Below are positions 8,998 to 18,885 of a stretch of DNA of 64,000 bases, in pieces (positions within the stretch are counted from its first letter, which is position 1; every line of letters begins with the position of its first letter). The position numbers and the translations under genes are program-made. The notes under the pieces were generated by a model. The model was given only the letters and a program-made list of their open reading frames with translations. It was not told where the DNA came from and made no database searches. The DNA lies in NCBI GenBank assembly GCA_946405135.1, contig CAMJGD010000003.1, positions 163,214 to 227,213 on the forward strand. The letters run 5' to 3'. Source of the DNA: an uncultured Clostridiaceae bacterium. GTDB lineage: Bacteria; Bacillota; Clostridia; Clostridiales; Clostridiaceae.

Positions 8998-9935
8998 TGG
9001 CAAAGATGGCAACTAGAGAGGCTTATGGTAAAGCCTTAGCAAAATTAGGTCAAGAAAATGATAATATAGTTGTTTTAGATGCAGACCTTTCCAAATCTAC
9101 TAAAACAGCAGATTTTAAGAAGGTTTGCCCTGATAGATTCATAAATATGGGTATTGCAGAAGGAAACATGATGGGAGTAGCAGCAGGTATGTCTACTTGC
9201 GGAAAGATTCCTTATGTCAGCACTTTTGCTATGTTCGCAGCAGGAAGAGCTTTTGAACAGATAAGAAACTCCATATGTTATCCAAAATTAAATGTTAAAA
9301 TATGTGCAACTCATGCAGGACTTACCGTAGGAGAAGATGGAGCTTCTCACCAAGCTATAGAAGATTTATCTTTAATGAGAAGTGTTCCAAACATGACAGT
9401 TATCTGCCCATCTGATGATATAGAAACAGAAGCAGTTATAAGAGCTATAGCTGAATATAATGGACCATGTTATGTAAGACTTGGCAGAGCTGCAGTTAAT
9501 ACAATAAATGATAACCCTGAATACAAATTTGAAATAGGAAAAGCTGTTACCTTGAGAGAAGGAAAAGATGCTACCGTAATTGCAACAGGAATAATGGTAG
9601 AAGCTGCTTTAGAAGCATATAATACTCTTGCTGAAGAAGGCATAAAGATTAAAGTTATAAATATACACACATTAAAGCCTATAGATGCTGAAGCTATAAC
9701 TAAAGCTGCAAGAGAAACAGGCGTTATCGTTACTGCAGAGGAACACAGTATAATTGGAGGACTTGGATCTGCTGTTTGTGAAGTAGTTTCAGAAAGTCAT
9801 CCAGTACCAGTATTGAGAGTAGGAGTTAAAGATACTTTTGGGGAAAGTGGAAAACCTGGAGAATTATTAAAAGCTTATGGATTAACTGCAGAGGAAATAG
9901 TTAAGGCGGTTAAAAAAGGACTACAATTAAAATAA
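8997..9935 (+). CDS. Transketolase, C-terminal (pyrimidine-binding and C-terminal domain) subunit
   Basis: 312 residues. The pyrimidine-binding half has the conserved catalytic Glu context FINMGIAEGNMMGVAAG and the AMFAAGRAFEQIRNS helix; the C-terminal domain ends with DTFGESGKPGELLKAYGL. It overlaps the N-subunit gene by one base, so both halves are made together. Alone it is inactive; with the partner it forms the complete enzyme. The same architecture is found in 1-deoxyxylulose phosphate synthase, but that enzyme is not split this way and the sequence fits transketolase. Confidence 0.93.
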   Translation: MAKMATREAYGKALAKLGQENDNIVVLDADLSKSTKTADFKKVCPDRFINMGIAEGNMMGVAAGMSTCGKIPYVSTFAMFAAGRAFEQIRNSICYPKLNVKICATHAGLTVGEDGASHQAIEDLSLMRSVPNMTVICPSDDIETEAVIRAIAEYNGPCYVRLGRAAVNTINDNPEYKFEIGKAVTLREGKDATVIATGIMVEAALEAYNTLAEEGIKIKVINIHTLKPIDAEAITKAARETGVIVTAEEHSIIGGLGSAVCEVVSESHPVPVLRVGVKDTFGESGKPGELLKAYGLTAEEIVKAVKKGLQLK

Positions 9936-9964
9936 TGTCTTAATTCATACTTTAGATGATATAG

Positions 9965-10006
9965 AGGCTGTTGCATAATGAATAAAAAACCGTTGTGCAC
10001 AGCCAT
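9965..10006 (+). terminator. Weak hairpin after the transketolase pair
   Basis: GGCTGTTGCA at 9965-9974 pairs with TGCACAGCC near 9995-10003 with one bulge, followed by ATTTTA. A weak terminator is plausible. Confidence 0.4.
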
Positions 10007-10049
10007 TTTATATGATTTTGGACAAATAATGTTTTAAGGAGCTGAATGT

Positions 10050-10898
10050 ATGAGAAAAAATGTCTTTAAAGAGTATTTTTTTATGACTTTAGGGATATTT
10101 ATGGTGGCTTTTGCTGCAGAGTATTTTATAATTCCTAATAATATAGCTGGTGGAGGCGTTACAGGCTTATCTGTAATATTTCATCATTATATACCTAAAA
10201 TATCTGTGGAATTTTTCACTATTATATTAAATATTATATTATTTATAATAGGTTTTATGTTCTTAGGAAAAAAATTTGGAATAAAGACTTTGTATGCCGC
10301 TTTTGGACTTTCTGGAGCCTTATGGCTGATAAAAAACACATTAAATCCTTCAGCTATTACAAATGATCTTATTTTATCCGTACTATTTGGCAGCTTACTC
10401 ACTGGTACAGGACTTGGAATAGTATTTAATCAAAATGCTTCTACAGGTGGAACAGACATATTAGCTAAAATTTTAAACAAATATACTCATCTAGATATTG
10501 GGAAATCTATGCTTGCTATAGATCTTATTGTTACTACCTTATGTGGTATAACCTTTGGCTGGGAAATGGGCATGTATGCCCTATTATTTGTAATCATAAA
10601 TGGAACAACTATAGACAGAATCATAGAAGGTTTTAATGTATGCAAACAGGTTGTAATAATTAGTAATAAAAAACAAGAAATAAGCAATTACATAATGAAG
10701 GACTTAGATAGAGGCTGCACAATATTTGCTGGAAAAGGCGGCTACTCAGGAAATGATACCAGCGTTTTATATACTGTTTTAGGCAGAAAAGAATTTATAA
10801 TGCTTAAAGGACATATAAAAGAAATAGATCCACATGCTTTTATAACCGTAAATGAAGTTTATGAAGTACTAGGTGAGGGCTTTTCTGATATAGATTAA
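10050..10898 (+). CDS. YitT-family membrane protein (first copy)
   Basis: 282 residues: five or so hydrophobic segments in the first 190 residues (DUF161/YitT_membrane, with IIPNNIAGGGVTGLSVI and NQNASTGGTDILAKI) and a cytoplasmic C-terminal DUF2179 domain of about 80 residues (GRKEFIMLKGHIKEIDPHAFITVNEVYEVLGEGF). The biochemical function of the family is not established; a transport role is often supposed. AAGGAG precedes the ATG. A second gene of the same family starts 80 bp downstream. In Bacillus subtilis yvjA, of the same family, precedes ftsE, as here. Confidence 0.88.
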   Translation: MRKNVFKEYFFMTLGIFMVAFAAEYFIIPNNIAGGGVTGLSVIFHHYIPKISVEFFTIILNIILFIIGFMFLGKKFGIKTLYAAFGLSGALWLIKNTLNPSAITNDLILSVLFGSLLTGTGLGIVFNQNASTGGTDILAKILNKYTHLDIGKSMLAIDLIVTTLCGITFGWEMGMYALLFVIINGTTIDRIIEGFNVCKQVVIISNKKQEISNYIMKDLDRGCTIFAGKGGYSGNDTSVLYTVLGRKEFIMLKGHIKEIDPHAFITVNEVYEVLGEGFSDID

Positions 10899-10977
10899 TT
10901 TAAATAATTGATATAATAGTAAACGATATAGCAAACAATATATTACATAAGATAATAGAATTTGATAGGGGGACATT

Positions 10978-11823
10978 ATGAAAAAGACAGTAAAAGAATA
11001 TGTATTAATAACTATAGGAATAATTCTAGTGGCTTTTGCGGTAGAATATTTTTTTATACCAAATAAAATAGCAGAAGGTGGAGTTACAGGTATATCCATA
11101 ATACTAAATCACTACATACCAGATATTTCTATTGAACTTTTATCTCTTATACTTAATATCATACTATTTGTAGTAGGATTTTTAGCAATAGGCGGGAATT
11201 TTGGTGTAAAGACCATATATTCTGCCCTTGGACTTTCTAGTTTTATGTGGATAATTAAGAGTACTCTTCATCCTTATTCTATAACCAGTGATCTTCTTCT
11301 AGCTACACTTTTTGGTACTCTTATATCTGCTACGGGGATGGCCATAGTATTCAATCAAAATGCATCCACAGGAGGCACAGATATAATAGCTAAAATAATA
11401 AATAAGTATTTTCATTTAGACATAGGAAAATCATTACTTTCAGTGGATTTGGTAGTTACTACTTTGTGTGGTATAACCTTTGGCTGGGATATAGGAATGT
11501 ATGCTCTTTTTAGTGTACTTATAAATGGAACTGCCATAGATAAGATTATAGATGGATTCAATGCTTGCAAACAAGTAATGATTGTCAGTGAAAAAAATGA
11601 GGATATAATGAAGTTTATAATGGAAGAGCTAGAAAGAGGTTGTACACTTTTTGATGGCAAAGGTGCATATACGGGCAAAGATACTTATGTACTCTATAGC
11701 GTAGTAGGTAGAAAAGAGTTTATTAGACTTAGAAATTTTATAAAAGAAGTGGATCCTAAGGCTTTTATTACAGTAAATGAAGTTCATGAAGTTTTAGGAG
11801 AAGGTTTTGATGATATAGTATAA
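10978..11823 (+). CDS. YitT-family membrane protein (second copy)
   Basis: 281 residues, clearly paralogous to the preceding gene over its full length (FIPNKIAEGGVTGISII, NQNASTGGTDIIAKI, C-terminal DPKAFITVNEVHEVLGEGFDDI). It keeps the membrane block and the DUF2179 tail. GGGGGA binding site directly before the ATG. The tandem arrangement and strong similarity suggest duplication followed by specialisation. It sits just upstream of ftsE, the position of B. subtilis yvjA. Confidence 0.88.
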   Translation: MKKTVKEYVLITIGIILVAFAVEYFFIPNKIAEGGVTGISIILNHYIPDISIELLSLILNIILFVVGFLAIGGNFGVKTIYSALGLSSFMWIIKSTLHPYSITSDLLLATLFGTLISATGMAIVFNQNASTGGTDIIAKIINKYFHLDIGKSLLSVDLVVTTLCGITFGWDIGMYALFSVLINGTAIDKIIDGFNACKQVMIVSEKNEDIMKFIMEELERGCTLFDGKGAYTGKDTYVLYSVVGRKEFIRLRNFIKEVDPKAFITVNEVHEVLGEGFDDIV

Positions 11824-12069
11824 AATTGCACAGATATATGTCGTTTGTTATTTACTACTTGTCTGCCATTTTGTCACTTACCACTTGCTAAAATGGTACC
11901 GTACCTTATTATGGCTTATATAGGTATATAAAGCAGAATACCCAATAGTAAATATGCCAGTTTACAATAAATTAATAAAATTATTTTTAATATACTGAAT
12001 CATTATGATATAATATTTATAGTTATTTGTCGGAGGATGGTAGTAAAATAAGCATAAGGGGTTGGAGAG

Positions 12070-12756
12070 ATGATTGAATTTAAAAATGTTAGTAAAACCT
12101 ATGACAATAATGTAAAGGCTTTAGTGGATATTAATACTACTATAGACAGAGGAGAATTTGTGTTTTTGGTAGGTCCAAGTGGGGCAGGAAAATCTACCTT
12201 TATAAAAATGCTGTTAAAAGAAGTTGATCCTACTACAGGTAGTGTACTTGTAAATGGGACAGATTTATCTAATATAAAAAGAAAAGACGTACCTTACTAT
12301 AGAAGAAGAGTAGGAATGGTTTTTCAAGATTTTAGATTGATTCCAAACCTAAATGTATATGAAAATGTTGCATTTGCTATGAGAGTTGTAGAAGCATCTC
12401 CAAGAGAAATAAGAAGAAGAGTTCCTACTGTGCTTGCTTTAGTAGGATTATCAGAAAAATTTAAGGTGTTTCCTCATGAACTTTCAGGAGGAGAGCAACA
12501 AAGGATATCCTTAGCAAGAGCTATGGTTAATAATCCATCTCTATTAATAGCAGATGAACCTACAGGAAATCTAGATCCAGATACAGCTATGGAAATAATG
12601 GATACTTTAGATGATATCAATAAAGCAGGGACTACCATACTTATGGCAACTCATGCTAAAGACATTGTGGATCATATGAAGAAAAGGGTTATAGCTATAG
12701 AAAGAGGAGCTATAGTTAGAGATGAAAAGAGAGGTAGGTACGGATATGAAGATTAG
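12070..12756 (+). CDS. ftsE: Cell division ATP-binding protein FtsE
   Basis: 228 residues, the family's usual length. Walker A GPSGAGKST (about 37-45), Q-loop VFQDFRLI, signature LSGGEQQR and Walker B LLIADEPTGNLD are complete. FtsE pairs with FtsX at the division site or lateral wall and uses ATP to drive peptidoglycan hydrolases or, in Firmicutes, wall elongation hydrolases. The ftsX gene overlaps its last 11 bases. GGAG before the ATG. Gene order with YitT upstream and Ctp/MinJ/UvrBA downstream matches B. subtilis. Confidence 0.96.
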   Translation: MIEFKNVSKTYDNNVKALVDINTTIDRGEFVFLVGPSGAGKSTFIKMLLKEVDPTTGSVLVNGTDLSNIKRKDVPYYRRRVGMVFQDFRLIPNLNVYENVAFAMRVVEASPREIRRRVPTVLALVGLSEKFKVFPHELSGGEQQRISLARAMVNNPSLLIADEPTGNLDPDTAMEIMDTLDDINKAGTTILMATHAKDIVDHMKKRVIAIERGAIVRDEKRGRYGYED

Positions 12757-13636
12757 TACGTTTAAGTATTTTTTTGTAGATGCATTTAAGAGCATTAAAA
12801 GAAATAGAACTATTAGTATTGCTTCCATGATAACAGTTTCAGCTACCCTGCTTATATTTGGTATATTTATGCTTTTAGCTATGAATATAAATGGACTTGT
12901 AGATACTGTGGAATCAAAAGTTGAGATAAAGGTTTATCTTACTAAAAATGTAACTATAACTCAGCAAAGAGATATTGAAAATAAATTAAGAAGTAGTAAC
13001 GGCGTTAAAGATGTAATATATGAAAGTAAAAGCCAGGCTTTAGAAAATTTTAAAGAAACTCTTAAAGAAAATAAGAAAATACTAAATGGTTATGACAGTG
13101 CTAATAATCCATTACCTAGTTCTTTTATAGTAAAACTAGAAAAACCAGAATTTGCTGACCCTGTAACTAATCAGGTAAAGAATATGGCTGGTGTAGATGA
13201 CATAGCAAATGATAGAGAGCTTATAAAAAAGATAAGTACAATTTCTTCTACTGTAAAATGGTCAGGTGGAGTACTATTTATAATACTTATAGGAGTTTCG
13301 CTTTTCTTGATAGGTAATACAATAAAACTTACTGTATTTTCTAGAAGAAGAGAAATAGGCATAATGAAGTTTGTAGGTGCAACAGATTGGTTTATAAGAT
13401 GGCCTTTTATAATAGAAGGTATGGTTATAGGTATAATTGGAGCTTTGATTTCAGATATTTTCCTATATTATATTTATAGATTTGCATATGGTAAGATCAC
13501 CCAAGCCCTTATTACAGCACAGCTTATACCACTAAACTATGTATATGGCACTATGCTTTGGCAGTTTATATTAGCAGGTGTTTTGATTGGAGCTTTAGGA
13601 AGCTACATATCTATGAGAAAATTCTTAGAAGTTTAA
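12746..13636 (+). CDS. ftsX: Cell division membrane protein FtsX
   Basis: 296 residues from the ATG at 12746, chosen over an upstream in-frame ATG at 12722 because it follows AGAGGTAGG at good spacing and gives the normal FtsX N-terminus (MKISTFKYFFVDAFKSIKRNR). One membrane segment near residue 25-45, an extracellular domain of about 120 residues (VEIKVYLTKNVT...), then three membrane segments (FtsX/MacB fold). It forms the membrane part of the FtsEX complex and carries signals to wall hydrolases. Starts inside ftsE, so the two are translationally coupled. A strong terminator follows. Confidence 0.95.
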   Translation: MKISTFKYFFVDAFKSIKRNRTISIASMITVSATLLIFGIFMLLAMNINGLVDTVESKVEIKVYLTKNVTITQQRDIENKLRSSNGVKDVIYESKSQALENFKETLKENKKILNGYDSANNPLPSSFIVKLEKPEFADPVTNQVKNMAGVDDIANDRELIKKISTISSTVKWSGGVLFIILIGVSLFLIGNTIKLTVFSRRREIGIMKFVGATDWFIRWPFIIEGMVIGIIGALISDIFLYYIYRFAYGKITQALITAQLIPLNYVYGTMLWQFILAGVLIGALGSYISMRKFLEV

Positions 13637-13716
13637 AATAATAAATTTTATTAAAACAGATAATAATAAAAGAAAAAATATTTATTATAATATTTGTATT
13701 AAGAGTATCTGTTATC

Positions 13717-13745
13717 AAAACCAGCACCTAGTGCTGGTTTTCTAT
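13717..13745 (+). terminator. Intrinsic terminator after ftsEX
   Basis: AAAACCAGCAC at 13717-13727 and GTGCTGGTTTT at 13731-13741 form a perfect 11-bp stem with a 3-base loop, followed by CTATT. Confidence 0.9.
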
Positions 13746-13913
13746 TAATTTAGGGAATATCTTAATCAGTGACTAGGCAATATTTGTTATAATAACAAAT
13801 ATTAGATACTAATATATATATTGAAAATTACATAAAATATCTATATAGTTATATTAATAACCTGAGCGCTTATCTATAAATTTGCTTTTGCATTTAAAGA
13901 AAGGATGGCTTTT

Positions 13914-15197
13914 ATGGATTTTAAAGAAAAAGAAGAAGGGCTAGAAATTTTTAATGAGGAGAAAAAGCCTAAAAGAAAAGGTAAAGCCAAATGGATAGCA
14001 TTGATAGTGGTTTTGCTCCTATTGACAAATATAGGTTCATTTTTCATAGGAAATAGTGTTCCTACTATGTATATAAGTGGTATGGGATTAAGAAGAGCTC
14101 AAGCAGAAAAATCCCTAGAGGGTGTAAAAGATATTAGTAAATTTAAAAAATTATATGATATAAGAGAATTGATATATGGATTGTATGATGGTCCCATAGA
14201 TGATGAAGTACTGCTTGAAGGGGCAATAAAGGGTATGGCGTCTTCTCTTAATGATCCTTATACAGTATTTATGAATAAAAAAGAATTTTCAGATCTTATG
14301 GAAAAAAATGAAGGAAATTATGTTGGACTAGGAATACAAGTAGGGGTTAAAGATGATAATATAGTAGTTATACTACCTTTTGAAGGATCACCAGCACAAA
14401 AAGCTGGTATAATGCCTGGGGACATAATTCAAAAAGTAAATGGTATGGATGTAAAAGGAAGCGATTTAGAAAAAGCTGTGGCTTTAATGAAAGGTAAAGA
14501 AAAGGTAGAAGTAAAACTTACTATTTTTAGAGAGAAAAAAGGTACTTTTGATGTAAGCGTAAAGAGAGACACTATAAAAATGATAACGGTAAAAGGAGAA
14601 ATGATTGATAATTCTATAGGTTACATGCAGATAAGTATGTTTGATGAAAACACTTCAAAAGAATTTAGTAATAAGCTTAAGGAATTAGAAGGAAAGGGTA
14701 TGAAAGGACTTATCTTAGATTTAAGAGAAAATCCAGGAGGATTGCTTACAACTTCCGTAGAAGTAGCATCTAATTTTATTGAAAAAGGTAAATTAATAGT
14801 ATCTACTAAAGATAAATATGGTAAAGAAGAAAAATATAATTCTATTGGTGGTGCAGCTCAAGGAATGCCTTTAGTGGTACTTATAGACGGATATACTGCT
14901 AGTGCATCTGAAATAGTTTCAGGAGCACTAAGAGATTATAATGCAGCGGTACTTATAGGGGAGAAAACCTTTGGAAAGGGAATAGTTCAAAAAATATTAG
15001 ATCTTAAGGATGGCACTGGCTTTAAAGTGACAGTTTCAAAATATTATACTCCTAAAGGAGAAAATATACACAAGATTGGAATAGCACCTAATATTGAGGT
15101 GAAATATCCTGAAGATTTAAGAGATAAACCCTATGAAAGAAGTAAGGATCCTCAATTTAATAAAGCCTTGGACACTATTAAGGAAAAAGTAAAATAG
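13914..15197 (+). CDS. S41-family C-terminal processing protease with PDZ domain (CtpB-like)
   Basis: 427 residues from the ATG at 13914. An ATG nine bases upstream is rejected because the AAAGAAAGG binding site abuts it, while spacing to 13914 is right. A basic cytoplasmic tail and one membrane segment (about 25-47) anchor it with the protease outside. A PDZ domain (about 110-190, GLGIQVGVKDDNIVV...PAQKAGIMPGDII) precedes the S41 domain with the catalytic Ser in YTASASEIVSGAL and Lys in GEKTFGKGIVQ. CtpB-type enzymes cleave regulators in the outer space, for example during sporulation. Followed 14 bases later by the MinJ-like gene. Confidence 0.92.
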   Translation: MDFKEKEEGLEIFNEEKKPKRKGKAKWIALIVVLLLLTNIGSFFIGNSVPTMYISGMGLRRAQAEKSLEGVKDISKFKKLYDIRELIYGLYDGPIDDEVLLEGAIKGMASSLNDPYTVFMNKKEFSDLMEKNEGNYVGLGIQVGVKDDNIVVILPFEGSPAQKAGIMPGDIIQKVNGMDVKGSDLEKAVALMKGKEKVEVKLTIFREKKGTFDVSVKRDTIKMITVKGEMIDNSIGYMQISMFDENTSKEFSNKLKELEGKGMKGLILDLRENPGGLLTTSVEVASNFIEKGKLIVSTKDKYGKEEKYNSIGGAAQGMPLVVLIDGYTASASEIVSGALRDYNAAVLIGEKTFGKGIVQKILDLKDGTGFKVTVSKYYTPKGENIHKIGIAPNIEVKYPEDLRDKPYERSKDPQFNKALDTIKEKVK

Positions 15198-15211
15198 GAG
15201 GACTTTGTTTA

Positions 15212-16630
15212 ATGAATATAGCTATCTATACTTTAAAGTCTATAGCATATGCTCTAGTAGATCCATATTTCATACTATTGATAACTATTTTAGGATTTCT
15301 ATTTTATAGACAGAATAAAAAAACTACTATGATACAAAAAATGATAGTAGGGGAGAGTCTTAACTCTCCCTTAGAACTTACTATGTCTCAAATAGTCATT
15401 GGCATATTTGCAGGTGCCTTTGGAAGTATGATTTTATCTTATATGGGAGTAATGTTTAACGAAAATTCTGGTATTGAAATTTTGTTTCTTATATCTATAT
15501 TGCTTATGTTTTTCAATCCAAGATTTGTTTGTTTTGCTTATTCTGGAGCAATTTTAGGTTTTTTAAGCCTTTTTGTACAGATATTTAATACACCTATCAA
15601 TGAGAGTATAAACAATATGGCTGCTTCTACAGCAGGTTTTTATATAGATATAGTTTCTCTAATGACTCTTATAGGTGTTTTGCACATGGTAGAAGGAATA
15701 TTGGTTATGCTAGATGGGGGCAGAGGAGCTGTACCGGTTTTTACTAACAAAGATGGTAAGATTGTAGGAGGATTTGCTTTAAAAAGATATTGGCCTATAC
15801 CTATAGCTATATTTCTAATTTTAAATAGCAGTCTTGCTATAGGGGAAGAGACTTTAAAAAATCCTTCCTGGTGGCCTATTATAAAAACCTCTTTTAATGC
15901 AGATATGCTTAAAAATACAGTGCTGACTCTAATGCCTTTTTATGGAGTTATAGGTTATACCTCAGTGACTTTTAGTAAAAGCAAAGAATCAAAGTCTAAG
16001 CTATCAGGAGTAGGTATTTTACTTTATGGAACAATACTTACTATAGTTGCACAACTTGCAAATTATGGACTAGCTTGGAAATGTTTTGTATTAGTATTTG
16101 CTCCTATGGCGCATGAATTAATGTTAAAAGTACAAAAGTATATAGAAGAAAAATCTGAGCCAAAATACATAAGCGATGATGAGGGAATTATGATACTTGA
16201 AGTAGCTCCTAATTCTCCTGCCTATGAAGTAGGAATAAAAAGCGGAGATAAATTACTGGAGATCAATGATAATAAAATAGAAAGTGATGATTTACTACAT
16301 AAATTTATCAATAAAAATCTTAATTATTTAAAGCTGAAAATAAAGGATTCTAAAGGTAAAATAAAAAACTTAACTTTAAATTATGCTAGTAATACAGGTA
16401 ATATAGGAGTAGTGCTTGTACCAAGGGATATGCCTAAAGATACTGTTGTAGTTAAGTATGATGACAGTAAATTTAAAGAAATCTTTGATAAGATGAAAAA
16501 ACAAGGAAATGAAGAAGAGCAGGATAAGGAAAACTCCTCTTTTGAAGAAGACTCAGATTCTGTAAATAAAGATGATAATTTAAAAGATGAAGAGCACAGC
16601 AATGAAGAGCAGGATGATGATAAAAACTAA
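15212..16630 (+). CDS. MinJ-like polytopic membrane protein with C-terminal PDZ domain
   Basis: 472 residues: about eight hydrophobic segments up to residue 305, a PDZ domain at about 325-405 (IMILEVAPNSPAYEVGIKSGDKLLEIN) and an acidic Glu/Asp/Asn-rich tail. Position between ctpB and uvrB and the architecture match B. subtilis MinJ (YvjD), which links DivIVA to MinCD at division sites. Sequence similarity cannot be measured here, and some annotation pipelines would call it only a PDZ protein. AGGAGG precedes the ATG. The extended acidic C-terminus of about 45 residues is notable and probably disordered. Confidence 0.75.
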   Translation: MNIAIYTLKSIAYALVDPYFILLITILGFLFYRQNKKTTMIQKMIVGESLNSPLELTMSQIVIGIFAGAFGSMILSYMGVMFNENSGIEILFLISILLMFFNPRFVCFAYSGAILGFLSLFVQIFNTPINESINNMAASTAGFYIDIVSLMTLIGVLHMVEGILVMLDGGRGAVPVFTNKDGKIVGGFALKRYWPIPIAIFLILNSSLAIGEETLKNPSWWPIIKTSFNADMLKNTVLTLMPFYGVIGYTSVTFSKSKESKSKLSGVGILLYGTILTIVAQLANYGLAWKCFVLVFAPMAHELMLKVQKYIEEKSEPKYISDDEGIMILEVAPNSPAYEVGIKSGDKLLEINDNKIESDDLLHKFINKNLNYLKLKIKDSKGKIKNLTLNYASNTGNIGVVLVPRDMPKDTVVVKYDDSKFKEIFDKMKKQGNEEEQDKENSSFEEDSDSVNKDDNLKDEEHSNEEQDDDKN

Positions 16631-16644
16631 AAATTATAATTTAA

Positions 16645-16676
16645 GCGAACCCTTATAAAAGAGTTCGTTTTTTATT
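16645..16676 (+). terminator. Intrinsic terminator before uvrB
   Basis: GCGAACCCTT at 16645-16654 pairs with AAGAGTTCGT at 16659-16668 (with G-U pairs), followed by TTTTTATTTT. Confidence 0.8.
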
Positions 16677-16684
16677 TTCATTTA

Positions 16685-16736
16685 TTGACATTGCCTTGTA
16701 AAAAGGTATAAAATAATAATATCGAACAAGTGTTCA
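16685..16736 (+). promoter_or_regulatory. Promoter with LexA (SOS) box for uvrBA
   Basis: TTGACA at 16685-16690 and TATAAA at 16707-16712 (16-bp spacer) form a good vegetative promoter. CGAACAAGTGTTCA at 16723-16736 fits the Gram-positive LexA/DinR consensus CGAACRNRYGTTYN. Its position over the start site predicts repression by LexA and induction by DNA damage. Confidence 0.8.
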
Positions 16737-16866
16737 ATATTTCGTGGTTATAGATAATAATTATTATTGAAAAACTATAGGGATTATTGTTATTATAATA
16801 TGGGAATGATTATCCATAGGGTCAGTTAAGATTCTATATTATTTATTTAGTTGGAGATGATTGAAT

Positions 16867-18840
16867 ATGGGAAATTTTAAAATAGTTTCTCCTTTTTCCC
16901 CCACAGGGGATCAACCCCAAGCTATAGACAGTATAGTTAATTCCATTAATAAAGGAGAAAGGTTTCAGACACTCCTTGGAGTAACTGGGTCAGGAAAGAC
17001 CTTTACCATGGCTAATATAATAGAAAGGGTACAGAAACCTACTTTAGTTTTAGCTCATAACAAGACTTTAGCAGCACAGCTTTGCTCAGAGTTTAGAGAC
17101 TTTTTTCCAAATAGCTGCGTAGAGTATTTTGTTTCCTATTATGATTATTATCAGCCAGAGGCCTATGTGCCGCAGACAGATACCTATATAGAAAAAGATG
17201 CTTCCATAAATGATGAAATAGATAAATTGAGGCACTCGGCTACTTCAGCTCTTTTTGAAAGAAGAGATGTAATAATAGTAGCTTCAGTGTCCTGCATATA
17301 TGGATTAGGAAATCCAGAGGAATATAAAAAGCTTACTATATCTTTAAGACAGGGCATGAATAAGGATAGAGATGAAGTCATAAGAAAACTGGTAGAAATA
17401 CAGTATGAGAGAAATGAAATAGATTTTTCAAGAGGAACCTTTAGAGTAAGAGGAGATACTTTAGATATTATTCCAGCTTCCTCGGATAATAAAGGTATAA
17501 GAGTAGAGTTTTTTGGAGATGAAATAGATAGAATAAGGGAATTTGATGTGCTCACAGGAAATATATTAGGAGAGAGAAAGCATGTATCTATATTCCCAGC
17601 TTCTCACTTTGCAACCTCTAAAGAAAAATTGGAAGTTGCCATAAAGAGCATTGAAAATGAACTGGAAGATAGATTGAAAGAACTTACTTCTCAGGGGAAG
17701 CTGCTAGAAGCCCAAAGATTAAAGCAGAGAACCAATTTTGATATAGAGATGATAAGGGAGATGGGATATTGCAGTGGCATAGAAAATTATTCCAGAATAT
17801 TAGATGGAAGAGATCCAGGTACACCTCCAAAGACTCTTATGGACTATTTCCCAGAGGATTTTATACTTTTTATAGATGAGAGTCATGTTACTTTACCTCA
17901 AGTAAGAGCTATGTATGCGGGGGATAGATCAAGAAAAAACACATTAGTGGAGTATGGATTCAGACTTCCTTCTGCTTATGACAATAGACCTTTAAAGTTT
18001 GAAGAATTTGAAAAAAAGATAAATCAGGTAGTATTTGTAAGTGCTACTCCTGCAGCTTATGAGTTTGAACATTCAAAAAATGTAGCAGAACAAATCATAA
18101 GACCTACAGGACTTTTAGATCCCGAAATAATAGTAAAACCTGTAACAGGGCAGATAGATGATTTATACAGCGAAATAAATAAGACGGTGGAAAAAGGGTT
18201 CAGGGTTTTAGTTACTACTCTTACAAAGAGAATGGCAGAAGATTTAACAAAGTATTTAAAAGAGCTGAATGTAAAGACCACTTATCTTCATTCTGATATA
18301 GATACTATTGAAAGAATGAAGATAATCAGAGATTTAAGAAAAGGTGAATTTGATGTATTGGTGGGAATAAATCTTTTGAGAGAAGGACTGGATATACCAG
18401 AAGTAGCTTTGGTAGCTATATTAGATGCAGATAAAGAAGGATTTTTACGTTCAGAAACTTCTCTTATACAGACCATAGGAAGAGCAGCAAGAAATTCAGA
18501 AAGCAAAGTTATCATGTATGCAGATGTGATAACTAATTCTATGAAGAGAGCTATAAGTGAAACCAATAGAAGAAGAGGCATTCAAACAGAGTATAATGAA
18601 ACTCATGGAATAGTCCCAAAGACAGTAATAAAAGATGTTAAAGATATAATAGAAGCCACAATGATAGCAGATACAAAATCTGAATATGACAGTATAGATG
18701 AAGCTATAAAAGCAGAAAGTGAAAACAAAGAAGCTATTATAGCTAAATATGAAGAAGAAATGAAAGCAGCAGCAAAAGCACTGCAATTTGAGAGAGCGGC
18801 AGAATTAAGAGACTTAATAGCAAAATTAAAAAAATTATAA
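16867..18840 (+). CDS. uvrB: Excinuclease ABC subunit B
   Basis: 657 residues from the ATG at 16867; a TTG six bases upstream is possible but GGAG spacing favours the ATG, and [21 protein letters not shown] is a normal UvrB start. Walker A GVTGSGKT, the beta-hairpin region [26 protein letters not shown] box, helicase motif [11 protein letters not shown] and the C-terminal UVR motif ([20 protein letters not shown]) are all present. UvrB verifies damage and loads UvrC in nucleotide excision repair. It forms an operon with uvrA under a LexA box. Confidence 0.97.
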   Translation: MGNFKIVSPFSPTGDQPQAIDSIVNSINKGERFQTLLGVTGSGKTFTMANIIERVQKPTLVLAHNKTLAAQLCSEFRDFFPNSCVEYFVSYYDYYQPEAYVPQTDTYIEKDASINDEIDKLRHSATSALFERRDVIIVASVSCIYGLGNPEEYKKLTISLRQGMNKDRDEVIRKLVEIQYERNEIDFSRGTFRVRGDTLDIIPASSDNKGIRVEFFGDEIDRIREFDVLTGNILGERKHVSIFPASHFATSKEKLEVAIKSIENELEDRLKELTSQGKLLEAQRLKQRTNFDIEMIREMGYCSGIENYSRILDGRDPGTPPKTLMDYFPEDFILFIDESHVTLPQVRAMYAGDRSRKNTLVEYGFRLPSAYDNRPLKFEEFEKKINQVVFVSATPAAYEFEHSKNVAEQIIRPTGLLDPEIIVKPVTGQIDDLYSEINKTVEKGFRVLVTTLTKRMAEDLTKYLKELNVKTTYLHSDIDTIERMKIIRDLRKGEFDVLVGINLLREGLDIPEVALVAILDADKEGFLRSETSLIQTIGRAARNSESKVIMYADVITNSMKRAISETNRRRGIQTEYNETHGIVPKTVIKDVKDIIEATMIADTKSEYDSIDEAIKAESENKEAIIAKYEEEMKAAAKALQFERAAELRDLIAKLKKL

Positions 18841-18885
18841 ATGGGAATAAATTTCTAGGTGATTATAAATAACGGAGGAAATCGC

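Noticed and set aside
16861..16866. TTG start for uvrB
   Set aside because: Spacing from GGAG is too short, and the ATG at 16867 gives the conserved N-terminus.
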